Below, piece after piece: positions 1 to 8,600 of a DNA stretch of 64,000 bases. Both the position numbers and the translations under genes were made by a program. Under the pieces are notes generated by a model. The model was not told the origin of the DNA and made no database searches. It worked only from the letters and a program-made list of their open reading frames with translations. The first letter of the stretch is position 1; every line of letters begins with the position of its first letter. This DNA is from Ramlibacter sp. (GTDB taxonomy: Bacteria > Pseudomonadota > Gammaproteobacteria > Burkholderiales > Burkholderiaceae_C): NCBI GenBank assembly GCA_030695945.1, contig JAUYOG010000022.1:124001-188000 (forward strand). The letters run 5' to 3'.

Positions 1-1099
1 GGGCCCAAAGCAGCCACCGATCGGTACCACCATTGCGAAACCCCGCTGCGCCCGAAGCACTGCCCGGCAAGAAGGTGAATGGCCTTTCCGCCAGCTTGGC
101 GCCGAATTCGCGCAGGGCGCAGCCGGCCGGCTTCTCCGTTCCGTCCCGCCGCAGGAGGCCGAATCGATGCTCCCTGTTCTGTGCGTCGTCACCGCCGTCC
201 TGCAGTTCATAGAACCAGACGCCGGCCACCCACGGCCGCACGCTCGCCTCCAGCAGAAAACGCAGCGAGTGGGCAGCGGCCGCCGGCTCGGTGACACCGC
301 AGTGTCCCTCGTGTGTCGGCCACCCAACCTCGGTGACGAACAGCGGCATCTGGGGGTACCCCGCCGCCCCGACGATCCCGTGCAGTGCGTCAAGGCGCTC
401 GGCGAGCTCGTCCGAGCCCACCAGATCGGCCCGTGCACAGTGGTTATACAAATGAACCGCGACGCCATCGGTGTGGGCGAGCAGGCCGTGGCCGATCGCC
501 TGCCGCATCCAGCGCCAGTCGGGCACATCGTCTCCCGGTGATCCGGTAAGCACCCGGATCTGGGGATGCGCCGCCTTCAGCCGCCGGTAGGTGCTCCGCG
601 CGAGGTCCACATACGATTTCGGGTTTCCGTGGCCCATTTCGCGCTCCGCCGGTGGCACGAGGTTCCACTCGTTCCACACCTCGACCCAACGCAGGTAAGG
701 CTTGCCCTGGGAAGTCACGAATTCCGCATAGCGGGCAAACGCGTCCCGCGCCCTGTCGGACCTGGGCTGGCCTCCCGAGTCATAGCCGGGGTGTCCGTAG
801 TCCAGGATGAGCAAGCCCGAAAAGGACCTCGGCATGGACTTCCACACCTCATGGGAGCGAAGCGCGCCTGCCCGCAGCTGCAATCTTCCCGAGCCATCTT
901 CGACATGGCCCCAGAACATCTCGTCGCGCGACGAGATGAACCGGGAGCGCAGCATCCAGGCACGGAACGCATTGATATCCGTACCCGGCGCGTCGAACCC
1001 GAAGTGCGTCTGGATGCCTATCGCCAGCGGTTCGGCCGAGCACGGCAAGGTTGCCAGGACCACGAAAGCAGCCGCCAGCAGGTTCCACAAGGATTTCAC
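1..1099 (-). CDS. Secreted clan-A glycoside hydrolase, 3' end beyond window
   Basis: The gene reads leftward off the window edge, so only about the first 366 codons are visible. It starts with GTG at 1097-1099 (overlapping the TGA of the upstream gene), preceded by a GGAGG ribosome binding site. Residues 1-22 form a signal peptide (hydrophobic core, then CSAEP). The rest resembles a (beta/alpha)8 glycosidase: a WNEWN motif places the acid/base Glu near residue 144 and VTEVGWP places the nucleophile Glu near 257, the two-glutamate pattern of clan GH-A families (GH5/GH39/GH53-like). As the last visible gene of a polysaccharide operon it probably trims or degrades the exported polymer in the periplasm (inference). 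The exact GH family and substrate cannot be told. Confidence 0.8.
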   Translation of the reverse strand, partial: MKSLWNLLAAAFVVLATLPCSAEPLAIGIQTHFGFDAPGTDINAFRAWMLRSRFISSRDEMFWGHVEDGSGRLQLRAGALRSHEVWKSMPRSFSGLLILDYGHPGYDSGGQPRSDRARDAFARYAEFVTSQGKPYLRWVEVWNEWNLVPPAEREMGHGNPKSYVDLARSTYRRLKAAHPQIRVLTGSPGDDVPDWRWMRQAIGHGLLAHTDGVAVHLYNHCARADLVGSDELAERLDALHGIVGAAGYPQMPLFVTEVGWPTHEGHCGVTEPAAAAHSLRFLLEASVRPWVAGVWFYELQDGGDDAQNREHRFGLLRRDGTEKPAGCALREFGAKLAERPFTFLPGSASGAAGFRNGGTDRWLLWA

Positions 1100-2412
1100 C
1101 TCTGCACCTCCGGCCGCAGCCACGCCTGTGCTGCGGCGCCGCAGCACAGGCCGATACATATGGCAAAAAAGCTTTCCTCGACCATGTTGATCGACATGCC
1201 GTAGCCATAGGCGACAAACAGCAAGGCGACATAGGCCCGGTGGACGGGTGCGGGCTGGCTGGCGGCAATCCCGCGCACTGACAAGGCCGGCGCCACGTAG
1301 TAGCACAGCCCCGGCAGCCCGAAACTGACCATCATGTAGATCGCGAAGTTGTCGGCGGCATTCGCGCGGTGCGAAGCGTCGCCGAACATCTGCGGTGTGC
1401 CGATGCTGCCAAGACCCGCTCCCAGCAGCGCGTGCGGCCCTTCCGGCAGAAGGCCAAAGGCGAGAGGCCACATGTCCGAGAAGCGATCCCAGACCGAGAG
1501 CAGCACGTCCGGGAAGCTGGAGGCCCGCATCGCGGAGCCAAGGTCCAGTAGAACGATCGCGAGCGGCAACGCCAGCGTCGCCGCACACAGCGTCATGACG
1601 AGCCCGTTGCCCTTCATCCACGGCCTGTCATCCTGGACCAGCAGCCAGAGCGCCGCCAGGGGGAACACCAGCATCATGCCTTTGCTGGTGGTGAGGACGA
1701 TGGCCGAGATGGCGACCGCTGCGATCGCGACCCGCGCCATCGGATGGCGGAACTTGATCAGCGCCAGCAGTCCCGTGATGCCCAGGATCATGGCCGCGTT
1801 GAACGACGTCCGAGCGAAGCCCGGCAAGCGCGGGACCAGGTCGCCCATCCACCACAGGCGCGTTGTAGAAACCGTCCCGAAGGCGGTCTCGTACTCCAGG
1901 CCCTCCCATGGCAGCCTCCCGAAAAGGAAGTTCGCGAAAACGCCCACGGCGGTGGCGGCGAACATGACGCAAGCCAGCGTCAGGGCAGCGTCGAACCTTT
2001 GCCGCAGCAAGGGCCACATCGCCATTCCATAGGGAATGAACATGAAGATCTTGAGGCCGAAGGCAATCGCAAAGAACGCGACGCCAACCAGCGCCGAGTA
2101 CGCGGCGTGAAAGGCCAGTAACGCTGCGGGGACCGCAATGGCGAGATCCATCCTGCCCTCACCCAGCAGCGGACGCAGGAAGAGCACCAGCAGCGTCGCC
2201 ACGGGAATGGCGTCGCGCAGGTAGATGGCATTGGGCAGGCCGGAAGCCGCGAGCGCGTAGCGAAGCACGCCCTCGAACACGAGCGAGGCCAGGTAGATGC
2301 CGAGCAAGGCGCAAAGGAATGAATCGCCGGCGCGAGCGGCGGCCGCGGGAGCGCGGGACCGATCGCGGATCGCGCGCGACTCGAACGCCAGTCCATCGGC
2401 CCGCGCGTTCAT
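1096..2412 (-). CDS. Wzy/O-antigen ligase-like polytopic membrane protein
   Basis: About 438 residues, almost entirely hydrophobic, with 10 or more predicted membrane segments and a long central periplasmic loop around residues 170-210. This is the build of O-antigen polymerases (Wzy) and WaaL-type ligases. The start is ATG at 2410-2412, in the ATGA overlap with the upstream flippase gene; a much longer open frame exists upstream but has no support. Its place between a Wzx-like flippase and a glycosidase, behind a WcaJ-type transferase, favours polymerase of a Wzx/Wzy-type exopolysaccharide. Wzy proteins diverge strongly in sequence, so polymerase versus ligase cannot be decided by eye. Confidence 0.72.
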   Translation of the reverse strand: MNARADGLAFESRAIRDRSRAPAAAARAGDSFLCALLGIYLASLVFEGVLRYALAASGLPNAIYLRDAIPVATLLVLFLRPLLGEGRMDLAIAVPAALLAFHAAYSALVGVAFFAIAFGLKIFMFIPYGMAMWPLLRQRFDAALTLACVMFAATAVGVFANFLFGRLPWEGLEYETAFGTVSTTRLWWMGDLVPRLPGFARTSFNAAMILGITGLLALIKFRHPMARVAIAAVAISAIVLTTSKGMMLVFPLAALWLLVQDDRPWMKGNGLVMTLCAATLALPLAIVLLDLGSAMRASSFPDVLLSVWDRFSDMWPLAFGLLPEGPHALLGAGLGSIGTPQMFGDASHRANAADNFAIYMMVSFGLPGLCYYVAPALSVRGIAASQPAPVHRAYVALLFVAYGYGMSINMVEESFFAICIGLCCGAAAQAWLRPEVQR

Positions 2413-3707
2413 CGCTTCGCCTTCCGTTCGGCCTGGACTCGCGTCATGATCGTGTAGGCCAGACCCGCGATCAGGAACCCCTGGGCACCATAGGCTGCGA
2501 TCACCGCGCCGCGCCATCCGAGGCCGGGGACGAGCAGGAGGTTCAGCAGGAGGGCCAGTGCCGCGGTGAGCGCATGCAGGAGGCTGACGCGAGGCTGCGC
2601 GTCCGCTCCGGACAGGGCAGCGGACCCCAACAATTGGAGCACCACGAAAAACGGCAGAAGACACAGCCACCTCAGGATGTCGGTGGTCAGCCCGTAGGAC
2701 TCCCCCAGCAGCAAAGGCACCGCAGGGGCACCCACATAAATGGCCGCGCCCAGAAACAGGCAGTACGCACTGGCGATGAACAGCAGTTGCCGCAGGGCAC
2801 TCACCGTACCGATCAGTCCTCTCTTGTGCCCCTTGCGAAAGATGCGGGCCTGCAGCGAAAACAGGATGGCCGTGATCGGCAGGCAAGTGAGGCTGACGAG
2901 CCGGAACGCAGCCGTGTAAGTACCTGCCGTGGAGGCGGACGCCAACCGTGCCAGGACGATCTTGTCCACGTCCGTATGCACACTTCGCGCGGAATACAGG
3001 ATGGAGAAGAACACCCCCTTGCGAATGTCCGCGATGGCGGCGGCGAGTTGCGTGCGCGGCCGACCCAGCCGGCGCACGCTGATGCACAGAACCAGGACTG
3101 CCGAGAGCGCGCCTCCGGCCAGGTGCAATTGCGCCCATGCGAGCGCCGTCTGCTGCGTCCACCCCAGGTAGAGCATGACGGCGCAGCCCGTGCGAACGAA
3201 CATCTGGAAGTTATAGAAGAACGCGGCCACCAGCTGCCTTTCCAGCCCGAGGAAGACGTGCGCCGCCAGGTCGACGTATTTGCTGAGCAGGATCTCGGAA
3301 AGTGCGAAAAGGAGAACGAGGCGCAGGACCCCTGGCTCGTTCAGGAACGCCCAGCCGACCAGCAGCGACAGCGCGACGCCGGCTGCGGCCGTGATGGTGG
3401 TGACGGCCAGCCCGTTGCCCAGGGACTGCTCGGCGCGCGCCTGGCCTCTTGTCAGGTGCATGATGGCTACGTTGCCGAGACCCAGGCTGCAGAAGGGAAG
3501 AAACGCCGAGGTGATGGCCACGACGCTCGCGACGATCCCGAACTCGTGCGACCCCAACGCGCGGGCCAGCAGGAAGAACTGCAGGCCCTGCAGCACCGCC
3601 ATGGACACGTAGCTGCCAATGGTGTAAGCCGAGTTCAGCGCGACTGCATTCGACCTGAGACCTCTGACGTAAGTCCAAAACGGCCTGTAAGGTCCGGCCA
3701 GCAGCAT
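2409..3707 (-). CDS. Wzx-like polysaccharide flippase (MOP/MATE-fold exporter)
   Basis: About 432 residues with 12 or so membrane segments, and the N-terminal pattern of Wzx/RfbX exporters (a long first amphipathic stretch, then a LARALGSHEFG motif). It would flip undecaprenyl-PP-linked repeat units to the periplasmic face. I chose ATG at 3705-3707, two bases after the TAG of the upstream transferase gene, because a GAGGGGG Shine-Dalgarno lies nine bases upstream; in-frame ATG 3725 and TTG 3731 starts are possible. The stop overlaps the next gene by four bases, so translation is probably coupled. Family assignment is firm; the exported substrate is inferred from context. Confidence 0.82.
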   Translation of the reverse strand: MLLAGPYRPFWTYVRGLRSNAVALNSAYTIGSYVSMAVLQGLQFFLLARALGSHEFGIVASVVAITSAFLPFCSLGLGNVAIMHLTRGQARAEQSLGNGLAVTTITAAAGVALSLLVGWAFLNEPGVLRLVLLFALSEILLSKYVDLAAHVFLGLERQLVAAFFYNFQMFVRTGCAVMLYLGWTQQTALAWAQLHLAGGALSAVLVLCISVRRLGRPRTQLAAAIADIRKGVFFSILYSARSVHTDVDKIVLARLASASTAGTYTAAFRLVSLTCLPITAILFSLQARIFRKGHKRGLIGTVSALRQLLFIASAYCLFLGAAIYVGAPAVPLLLGESYGLTTDILRWLCLLPFFVVLQLLGSAALSGADAQPRVSLLHALTAALALLLNLLLVPGLGWRGAVIAAYGAQGFLIAGLAYTIMTRVQAERKAKR

Positions 3708-3708
3708 G

Positions 3709-5127
3709 CTAATACGCCCCCTCATTGCCAAGGACGAGCATCTTCACCGTCTTGAACACGATGAGCAGGTCGAGCCAGAGGCTCCAGGACCTCAGGTAGG
3801 CAAGGTCGTATTCGGTGCGCCTGCGCATCGAATCGAGGTCGTTGCCGCCACGGCACCCATTCACCTGTGCCCAGCCCGTGATGCCGGGCTTGACCTTGTG
3901 GCGCACCATGTAGCCCGAAATGAGTTTGCGGTACTGCTCGTTCACGGCCAACGCATGCGGGCGGGGGCCGACCAGGCTCATGGAGCCGGCCAGCACATTC
4001 AACAGCTGGGGCAGCTCGTCCAGTGAGCTGCGGCGCAGGAACCGTCCCAACGGCGTCACTCTCGAGTCTTCGCGCGTGACCTGCGTGTAAGTGGCCTGGC
4101 CGTCTTCCAGGGTACTCATGGTCCGGAATTTCAGGATCACGATCTCCCTTCCATCGAGGCCGTACCGCCGCTGCTTGAAGATCGCCGGGCCGGGAGAGGT
4201 CGCGCGGATCAGCAAGCCGATGGTGATCATCAGCGGCAGCAGCACGGGCAACGAGGCCAGAACCAGCGTCAGGTCGAACGCGCGCTTGATCGTTCCGGAA
4301 ACACCATCGAAGGGTGTGTCGCAGACCGACACCACCGGCAGGCCGGCCACGGTCGTCACCCTTCCCTGAATCATGTCGGCAATGAAAATGTCCGGCAGGA
4401 AATAGATCGAGGCCGTCGTGTCGCGAAGCGACTCGAGCAAGCTGACGATCCTCGGCTGGCTGGCCATGGGCATGCAGATGTAGATGGACCTGATCTCGTG
4501 GGCCTTCACGTAGTCGCTCACATCATGCAGACGCCCGATCATCGCGGCCGCAGCGAAAGCACCCAGCCGGCCGGGCTCCCGGTCGTCGAAGAATCCGACG
4601 AATTGCTGGCCACCCGCCTCTCCGTCATTGATCAGTTGGGCAAGCCGCCGGGCCACGCCGCTTGCCCCCACGACGACGACCTTGGACTTGGGATAGAGGG
4701 GAAACACCAGCGGCGCGATGCGGGGCGTGACCGAATGCACGATGAGCTGCGCAATGGGCGCCACGATCAACCAGGTGGCGATCACGTTGCCGTCGGCCTG
4801 CAGGCCCGTCTTCAGCAACGCCACCTTGGCGGCCCACAGCAGCACCACACCGGCGCCCACGGTCAGCCAGCTCAGCAGGATATCGCGCACCACCGACAGG
4901 GAGAACCGCCTGAAGGGAATCTCCCCGGGGAACATCATCGCGAAACTGAAGCAGAGAATGAACAAGTCATCCTGGGTGACCGGTTCCTTCCATGTTCGCA
5001 TCGCCGCCAGGTAGACGGCCACGGACACCACCGGATCGAGCGCCGCTCGCAACGGCCACCAGGGCGCGCGCGTACTGGAGCTCGTGGGGGGCAGGGAATC
5101 GCGGTAAATTCGCATCGCCTTGCGCAT
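3709..5127 (-). CDS. WcaJ-type undecaprenyl-phosphate sugar phosphotransferase
   Basis: 472 residues. The N-terminal half has about five membrane segments and a CoA-binding-like Rossmann domain (VVVVGASGVARRLAQ); the C-terminal 200 residues are a bacterial sugar transferase domain with the KFRTM, SLDELPQLLNVL and PGITGWAQVNG motifs. Members of the PNPT-like WcaJ/EpsB family transfer hexose-1-phosphate, usually glucose or galactose, to undecaprenyl phosphate and so start repeat-unit assembly. The start is ATG 5125-5127 with GGAG five bases upstream. It is the first gene of the leftward operon and faces the rightward sugar genes across an A+T-rich promoter region. The exact sugar cannot be read from sequence. 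Confidence 0.92.
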   Translation of the reverse strand: MRKAMRIYRDSLPPTSSSTRAPWWPLRAALDPVVSVAVYLAAMRTWKEPVTQDDLFILCFSFAMMFPGEIPFRRFSLSVVRDILLSWLTVGAGVVLLWAAKVALLKTGLQADGNVIATWLIVAPIAQLIVHSVTPRIAPLVFPLYPKSKVVVVGASGVARRLAQLINDGEAGGQQFVGFFDDREPGRLGAFAAAAMIGRLHDVSDYVKAHEIRSIYICMPMASQPRIVSLLESLRDTTASIYFLPDIFIADMIQGRVTTVAGLPVVSVCDTPFDGVSGTIKRAFDLTLVLASLPVLLPLMITIGLLIRATSPGPAIFKQRRYGLDGREIVILKFRTMSTLEDGQATYTQVTREDSRVTPLGRFLRRSSLDELPQLLNVLAGSMSLVGPRPHALAVNEQYRKLISGYMVRHKVKPGITGWAQVNGCRGGNDLDSMRRRTEYDLAYLRSWSLWLDLLIVFKTVKMLVLGNEGAY

Positions 5128-5476
5128 TCAAGCTCCAGTGTCAGTTTCGGTTCGATTTCCCGAAATACGCTCTATACATCGCCAAGACATTTAAATTCGT
5201 CTTTGCACAATTGGAAATACTATTCTTTCCTTGCTCGACATTCGCGGAATAAATTGTTTCTCGGTGTCGCATCCATTCCGAAGAAACTATTCCTCGTGAT
5301 TTCTGCTGTCTGCTGGAGGCAAGAACGCAACGGCCGCGCAGGAACACACAATAAAGGGAGTCATGTCCTATGACTCTCCTATCGATCTCCCACGACCCTC
5401 CCATGACTCTTGCGGCGATTTCGCGGCAGAATCGTTCGCACCGTCTGCAAGCGCTGTCGGATCGAAGGGAGAATGA
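5128..5476. promoter_or_regulatory. Divergent A+T-rich promoter region of the polysaccharide locus
   Basis: A 349-base stretch without a gene between the leftward wcaJ-like gene and the rightward methyltransferase gene. About 5150-5350 is clearly richer in A+T than its surroundings. The motif ATGACTCT occurs twice, about 50 bases apart (5370s and 5400s), each followed by a C/T-rich run. A GGGAG ribosome binding site precedes the ATG at 5477. It presumably holds the promoters for both operons, but I see no sigma-54 -24/-12 element and no operator I can name. Confidence 0.5.
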
Positions 5477-6727
5477 ATGGCCACGGAATCAGCCCAGCGC
5501 GCGTCCTGCCGCTTATGCGGCGCCGCCTTGCGCCACACCTTCGCCGACCTGGGCATGTCGCCGCCGTGCGAGTCCTTTCTGGCGGCGGGCCAGCTGAACA
5601 GGATGGAGGCGTTCTATCCTTTGCACGTGCTCGTATGCGAGCACTGTTTCCTGGTCCAGTTGGAGGAATACGTCAGCCCCGAGACGATCTTCAGCGAATA
5701 CGCATATTTCTCGTCGTACTCCGACAGCTGGCTCGCGCATGCCAAGGCGTATACCGAGTCGATGGTCCAGCGTTTCGGGCTGGGGCCGCAAAGCCTGGCA
5801 GTGGAACTGGCCAGCAACGACGGCTACCTCTTGCAGTACTTCATGGAACAAGGCGTGGGAGTTCTTGGCGTGGAACCCGCGGCCAACGTCGCGGCGGTCG
5901 CCGCCCGGAAAGGCATTCCCACACTGGTGAAGTTTTTCGGACGCGACATGGCTGCCGAGATGGTGCGCGACGGTGTCCGGGCCGACCTGATCGTGGGGAA
6001 CAATGTCCTGGCCCAGGTACCCGACTTGTGCGGCTTCGTCGCAGGCATGAAGACGCTGCTCAAACCCAGGGGGGTGATCACACTCGAGTTTCCTCATCTG
6101 ATGCGGCTGATGGAAGGCAACCAGTTCGACACCATCTACCATGAGCACTTCTCATACTTCTCCTTCCTCACCACCGAGAAAATCATGGCGCAGTTCGGCC
6201 TGGCCGTCTTCGATGTGGAAGAGCTTCCCACGCACGGCGGTTCGCTGCGGGTTTATGCCCGGCATGCGCAGGACGATTCGCACCCGGTGAGCCAACGCGC
6301 CCGCGCGCTGGCCCACCGCGAGGAGACAGCCGGGCTGGGCCGGCTGCGGGCCTATTCCTCGTTTGACCAGCAGGTGAAGGAGACGAAGCGCAAGATCCTG
6401 GCGTTCCTGATAGACGCCAAGCGCGCCGGCAAATCCATCGCGGGGTATGGGGCGCCGGGCAAGGGCAATACCCTGCTCAACTACTGCGGCATCCGCACCG
6501 ACTTCCTGGACTACACCGTGGACCGCAACCCGTACAAGCATGGGAAGTTCCTGCCAGGCACCCACATCCCGGTCTTCCCGCCCGACAAGATTCGCGAGAC
6601 GCAGCCGGACTACGTCCTCATCCTCCCATGGAACCTGAAAGACGAAATCCGTGGACAACTGTCGTACATCCGTGAATGGGGTGGGCAATTCGTGGTACCC
6701 ATTCCCGAAGTGGAGGTCTTCCAGTGA
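5477..6727 (+). CDS. NDP-sugar C-methyltransferase (zinc-finger/SAM, TylCIII-like)
   Basis: 416 residues in the three-part build of sugar C-methyltransferases. An N-terminal zinc site uses C11, C14, C54 and C57. A SAM-binding Rossmann domain follows, with VELASNDGYLLQ near 108-119 and GVEPAANVA downstream. The C-terminal domain is the Methyltransf_14 type, with GYGAPGKGNTLLNYCG. Family members add a branch methyl group to 4-keto-6-deoxy NDP-sugars. The next gene is an RmlC-like epimerase overlapping by four bases, so the two probably act in sequence on one nucleotide sugar. The GGGAG ribosome binding site at 5468-5472 supports the ATG. The final sugar is not known. Confidence 0.9.
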   Translation: MATESAQRASCRLCGAALRHTFADLGMSPPCESFLAAGQLNRMEAFYPLHVLVCEHCFLVQLEEYVSPETIFSEYAYFSSYSDSWLAHAKAYTESMVQRFGLGPQSLAVELASNDGYLLQYFMEQGVGVLGVEPAANVAAVAARKGIPTLVKFFGRDMAAEMVRDGVRADLIVGNNVLAQVPDLCGFVAGMKTLLKPRGVITLEFPHLMRLMEGNQFDTIYHEHFSYFSFLTTEKIMAQFGLAVFDVEELPTHGGSLRVYARHAQDDSHPVSQRARALAHREETAGLGRLRAYSSFDQQVKETKRKILAFLIDAKRAGKSIAGYGAPGKGNTLLNYCGIRTDFLDYTVDRNPYKHGKFLPGTHIPVFPPDKIRETQPDYVLILPWNLKDEIRGQLSYIREWGGQFVVPIPEVEVFQ

Positions 6728-7254
6728 TCTTCACGGCGTTGCCGCTCCAAGGCGCGTTTACCGTGGAGCTGGACAAGTGCGAAGACGAACGGGGCTTTTT
6801 CGCGCGCTCCTGGTGCGAGGAGGAATTCCGCGCGCAGGGGCTCGATCCCGTGATCGCGCAGTGCAACGTCGCGTTCAACCGTCGCAGGGGAACGCTGCGC
6901 GGAATGCACTACTCGGCGGCGCCGTTCGAAGAAGCAAAGCTGGTACGCTGCACGGCCGGCGCCCTGTATGACGTCATCATCGACCTCAGGCCGGGCTCGC
7001 CCACGTACAAACAACATGTGGGTGAGCTCCTGACCGCGGAGAACCACCGGGCGCTCTACGTGCCGAAAGGCTTTGCGCACGGGTTCCAGACCCTGCATGA
7101 CAACACGGAAGTTTTCTACCAGATGTCGCGGTCCTATTCGCCCGATCACGCCCGGGGGGTTCGCTTCGACGACCCCGCGTTCGGCATCGAATGGAAGACG
7201 GTTGTGACAGTCATCCTCGACCGCGACCGGAACTACCCGGACTTCGTGGACTGA
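6724..7254 (+). CDS. RmlC-family NDP-4-keto-6-deoxyhexose 3,5-epimerase
   Basis: 176 residues, a normal length for a cupin-fold RmlC protein. It starts with GTG at 6724 inside the TGA of the methyltransferase gene (GTGA overlap). Conserved active-site positions are present: H62 within GTLRGMHY, K72, H119 in the PKGFAHGF turn and Y132. It would epimerise C3 and/or C5 of a 4-keto sugar nucleotide. Because the locus also has a cytidylyltransferase but no RmlA or RmlB, the substrate may be a CDP- rather than a dTDP-sugar (inference). Such epimerases placed next to C-methyltransferases are often 5- or 3-epimerases of branched deoxysugars. Confidence 0.88.
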   Translation: MIFTALPLQGAFTVELDKCEDERGFFARSWCEEEFRAQGLDPVIAQCNVAFNRRRGTLRGMHYSAAPFEEAKLVRCTAGALYDVIIDLRPGSPTYKQHVGELLTAENHRALYVPKGFAHGFQTLHDNTEVFYQMSRSYSPDHARGVRFDDPAFGIEWKTVVTVILDRDRNYPDFVD

Positions 7255-7271
7255 TCCCACCGTTCGCCCAT

Positions 7272-8600
7272 ATGCCATCCGCATCAATGGCCGTCACCCG
7301 CTTGCGCCCCAGGCTCGACCCGGCGACTGCAGGCCCGGCCATTCATGCGCTGATAAGCGAGCTGTACCCGATCTGCCGAAGCATCACCGGCGACGGCATA
7401 CGCCAGACGCTGGCCCGGCTGCAAAAGGAGATCCCGCTCGAGGTCAGCGAAGTTCCCAGTGGCACCAAGGTCTTCGACTGGACAGTTCCGCGGGAATGGA
7501 ATATCCGCGATGCCTACGTGAAGAATTCCCGCGGCGAGCGCGTCATCGATTTCCGGCGCCACAACCTGCATGTGGTGGGCTACAGCGTCCCCATCCACGC
7601 CACGATGTCCCTGGCGCAACTGCGGCCGCACCTGCACACCCTGCCCGGCCAGCCCGACCTCATTCCCTACCGCACCTCCTACTACGAGGAAGCATGGGGA
7701 TTCTGCCTGCCCCATCGCCAACTGGAGCGGATGCAGGAGGACGAGTACGAGGTGTGCATCGACTCCTCGCTGCAGGACGGCCGCCTGTCTTACGGTGAGT
7801 GCCTGCTCGAGGGTGCATCGACGCAAGAGGTGCTGGTCTCTTGCCACACGTGCCATCCCTCGTTGTGCAACGACAACCTCTCCGGCGTTTGTGTGGCGGC
7901 TTTCCTGGCCAAGCTGATGGCCGGGGTGCCGCTGCGCTATTCGTACCGCTTCCTGTTCATCCCTGGCACCATCGGCTCGATTACGTGGCTGGCCCGCAAT
8001 GAAGACAGGGCACGCAAGGTGGCGCACGGCCTGGTCCTGACCTGCATTGGAGATCGCGGAAATTTCACCTACAAGAAAAGCCGCCGCGGGGATGCGCAGA
8101 TCGATCGAGCCGTAGGGCACGTCCTCGAGCACACCGCCGGCGATCACACCATCGAAGCGTTTTCGCCCTACGGATACGACGAGCGCCAGTACTGTTCCCC
8201 GGGATTCGACCTGGCCGTGGGTTGCCTGATGCGAAGCCCCCACGGAAAATTTCCCCAATATCACACCTCGGCGGACAACCTCGGATTCGTCGACCCGCTC
8301 TCGTTGGCTCAATCCGCCGCAGCGATTCTCGCGGTCTTCGACGTGCTCGAGCACGAGCGAACGTACATCAACCTGAACCCGAAGTGCGAGCCGCAGTTGG
8401 GCAAGCGGGGCCTCTACAGCGCCATGGGGGGTACCGACATCAGGCAGGCCGAACTGGCGATGCTGTGGGTCCTGAACCTGTCCGACGGCAGCTCCAGCCT
8501 GCTCGACATCGCGCTGCGCTCCGGGCTGCCATTCGAAACGATCAGCGCGGCGGCGACGCTGCTGTCGCAGCACGATCTGCTGGCTCCCGCCCCGACATGA
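7272..8600 (+). CDS. DUF4910/DUF2172 aminopeptidase-like protein
   Basis: 442 residues from ATG 7272 (ATG 7287 is an alternative). It matches the DUF4910 group: an aminopeptidase-like core of the zinc M28 fold with an inserted DUF2172 domain and a C-terminal winged-helix-like tail of about 70 residues. Candidate metal ligands lie in SCHTCHPSLCNDNLSG around residues 195-210 and in a later QYHTSADN. Members are regularly found in polysaccharide and nucleotide-sugar clusters, but I know of no established reaction. Its position between an epimerase and an SDR suggests a job on the sugar, such as removing or adding an amide-linked group (inference). The stop overlaps the next start as ATGA. Confidence 0.8.
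   Translation: MPSASMAVTRLRPRLDPATAGPAIHALISELYPICRSITGDGIRQTLARLQKEIPLEVSEVPSGTKVFDWTVPREWNIRDAYVKNSRGERVIDFRRHNLHVVGYSVPIHATMSLAQLRPHLHTLPGQPDLIPYRTSYYEEAWGFCLPHRQLERMQEDEYEVCIDSSLQDGRLSYGECLLEGASTQEVLVSCHTCHPSLCNDNLSGVCVAAFLAKLMAGVPLRYSYRFLFIPGTIGSITWLARNEDRARKVAHGLVLTCIGDRGNFTYKKSRRGDAQIDRAVGHVLEHTAGDHTIEAFSPYGYDERQYCSPGFDLAVGCLMRSPHGKFPQYHTSADNLGFVDPLSLAQSAAAILAVFDVLEHERTYINLNPKCEPQLGKRGLYSAMGGTDIRQAELAMLWVLNLSDGSSSLLDIALRSGLPFETISAAATLLSQHDLLAPAPT

Noticed and set aside
2319..3755. A 478-codon plus-strand frame opposite the Wzx and Wzy genes
   Set aside because: It is very rich in R, Q, G and E with no membrane segments or motifs, a shadow of hydrophobic genes on the other strand.
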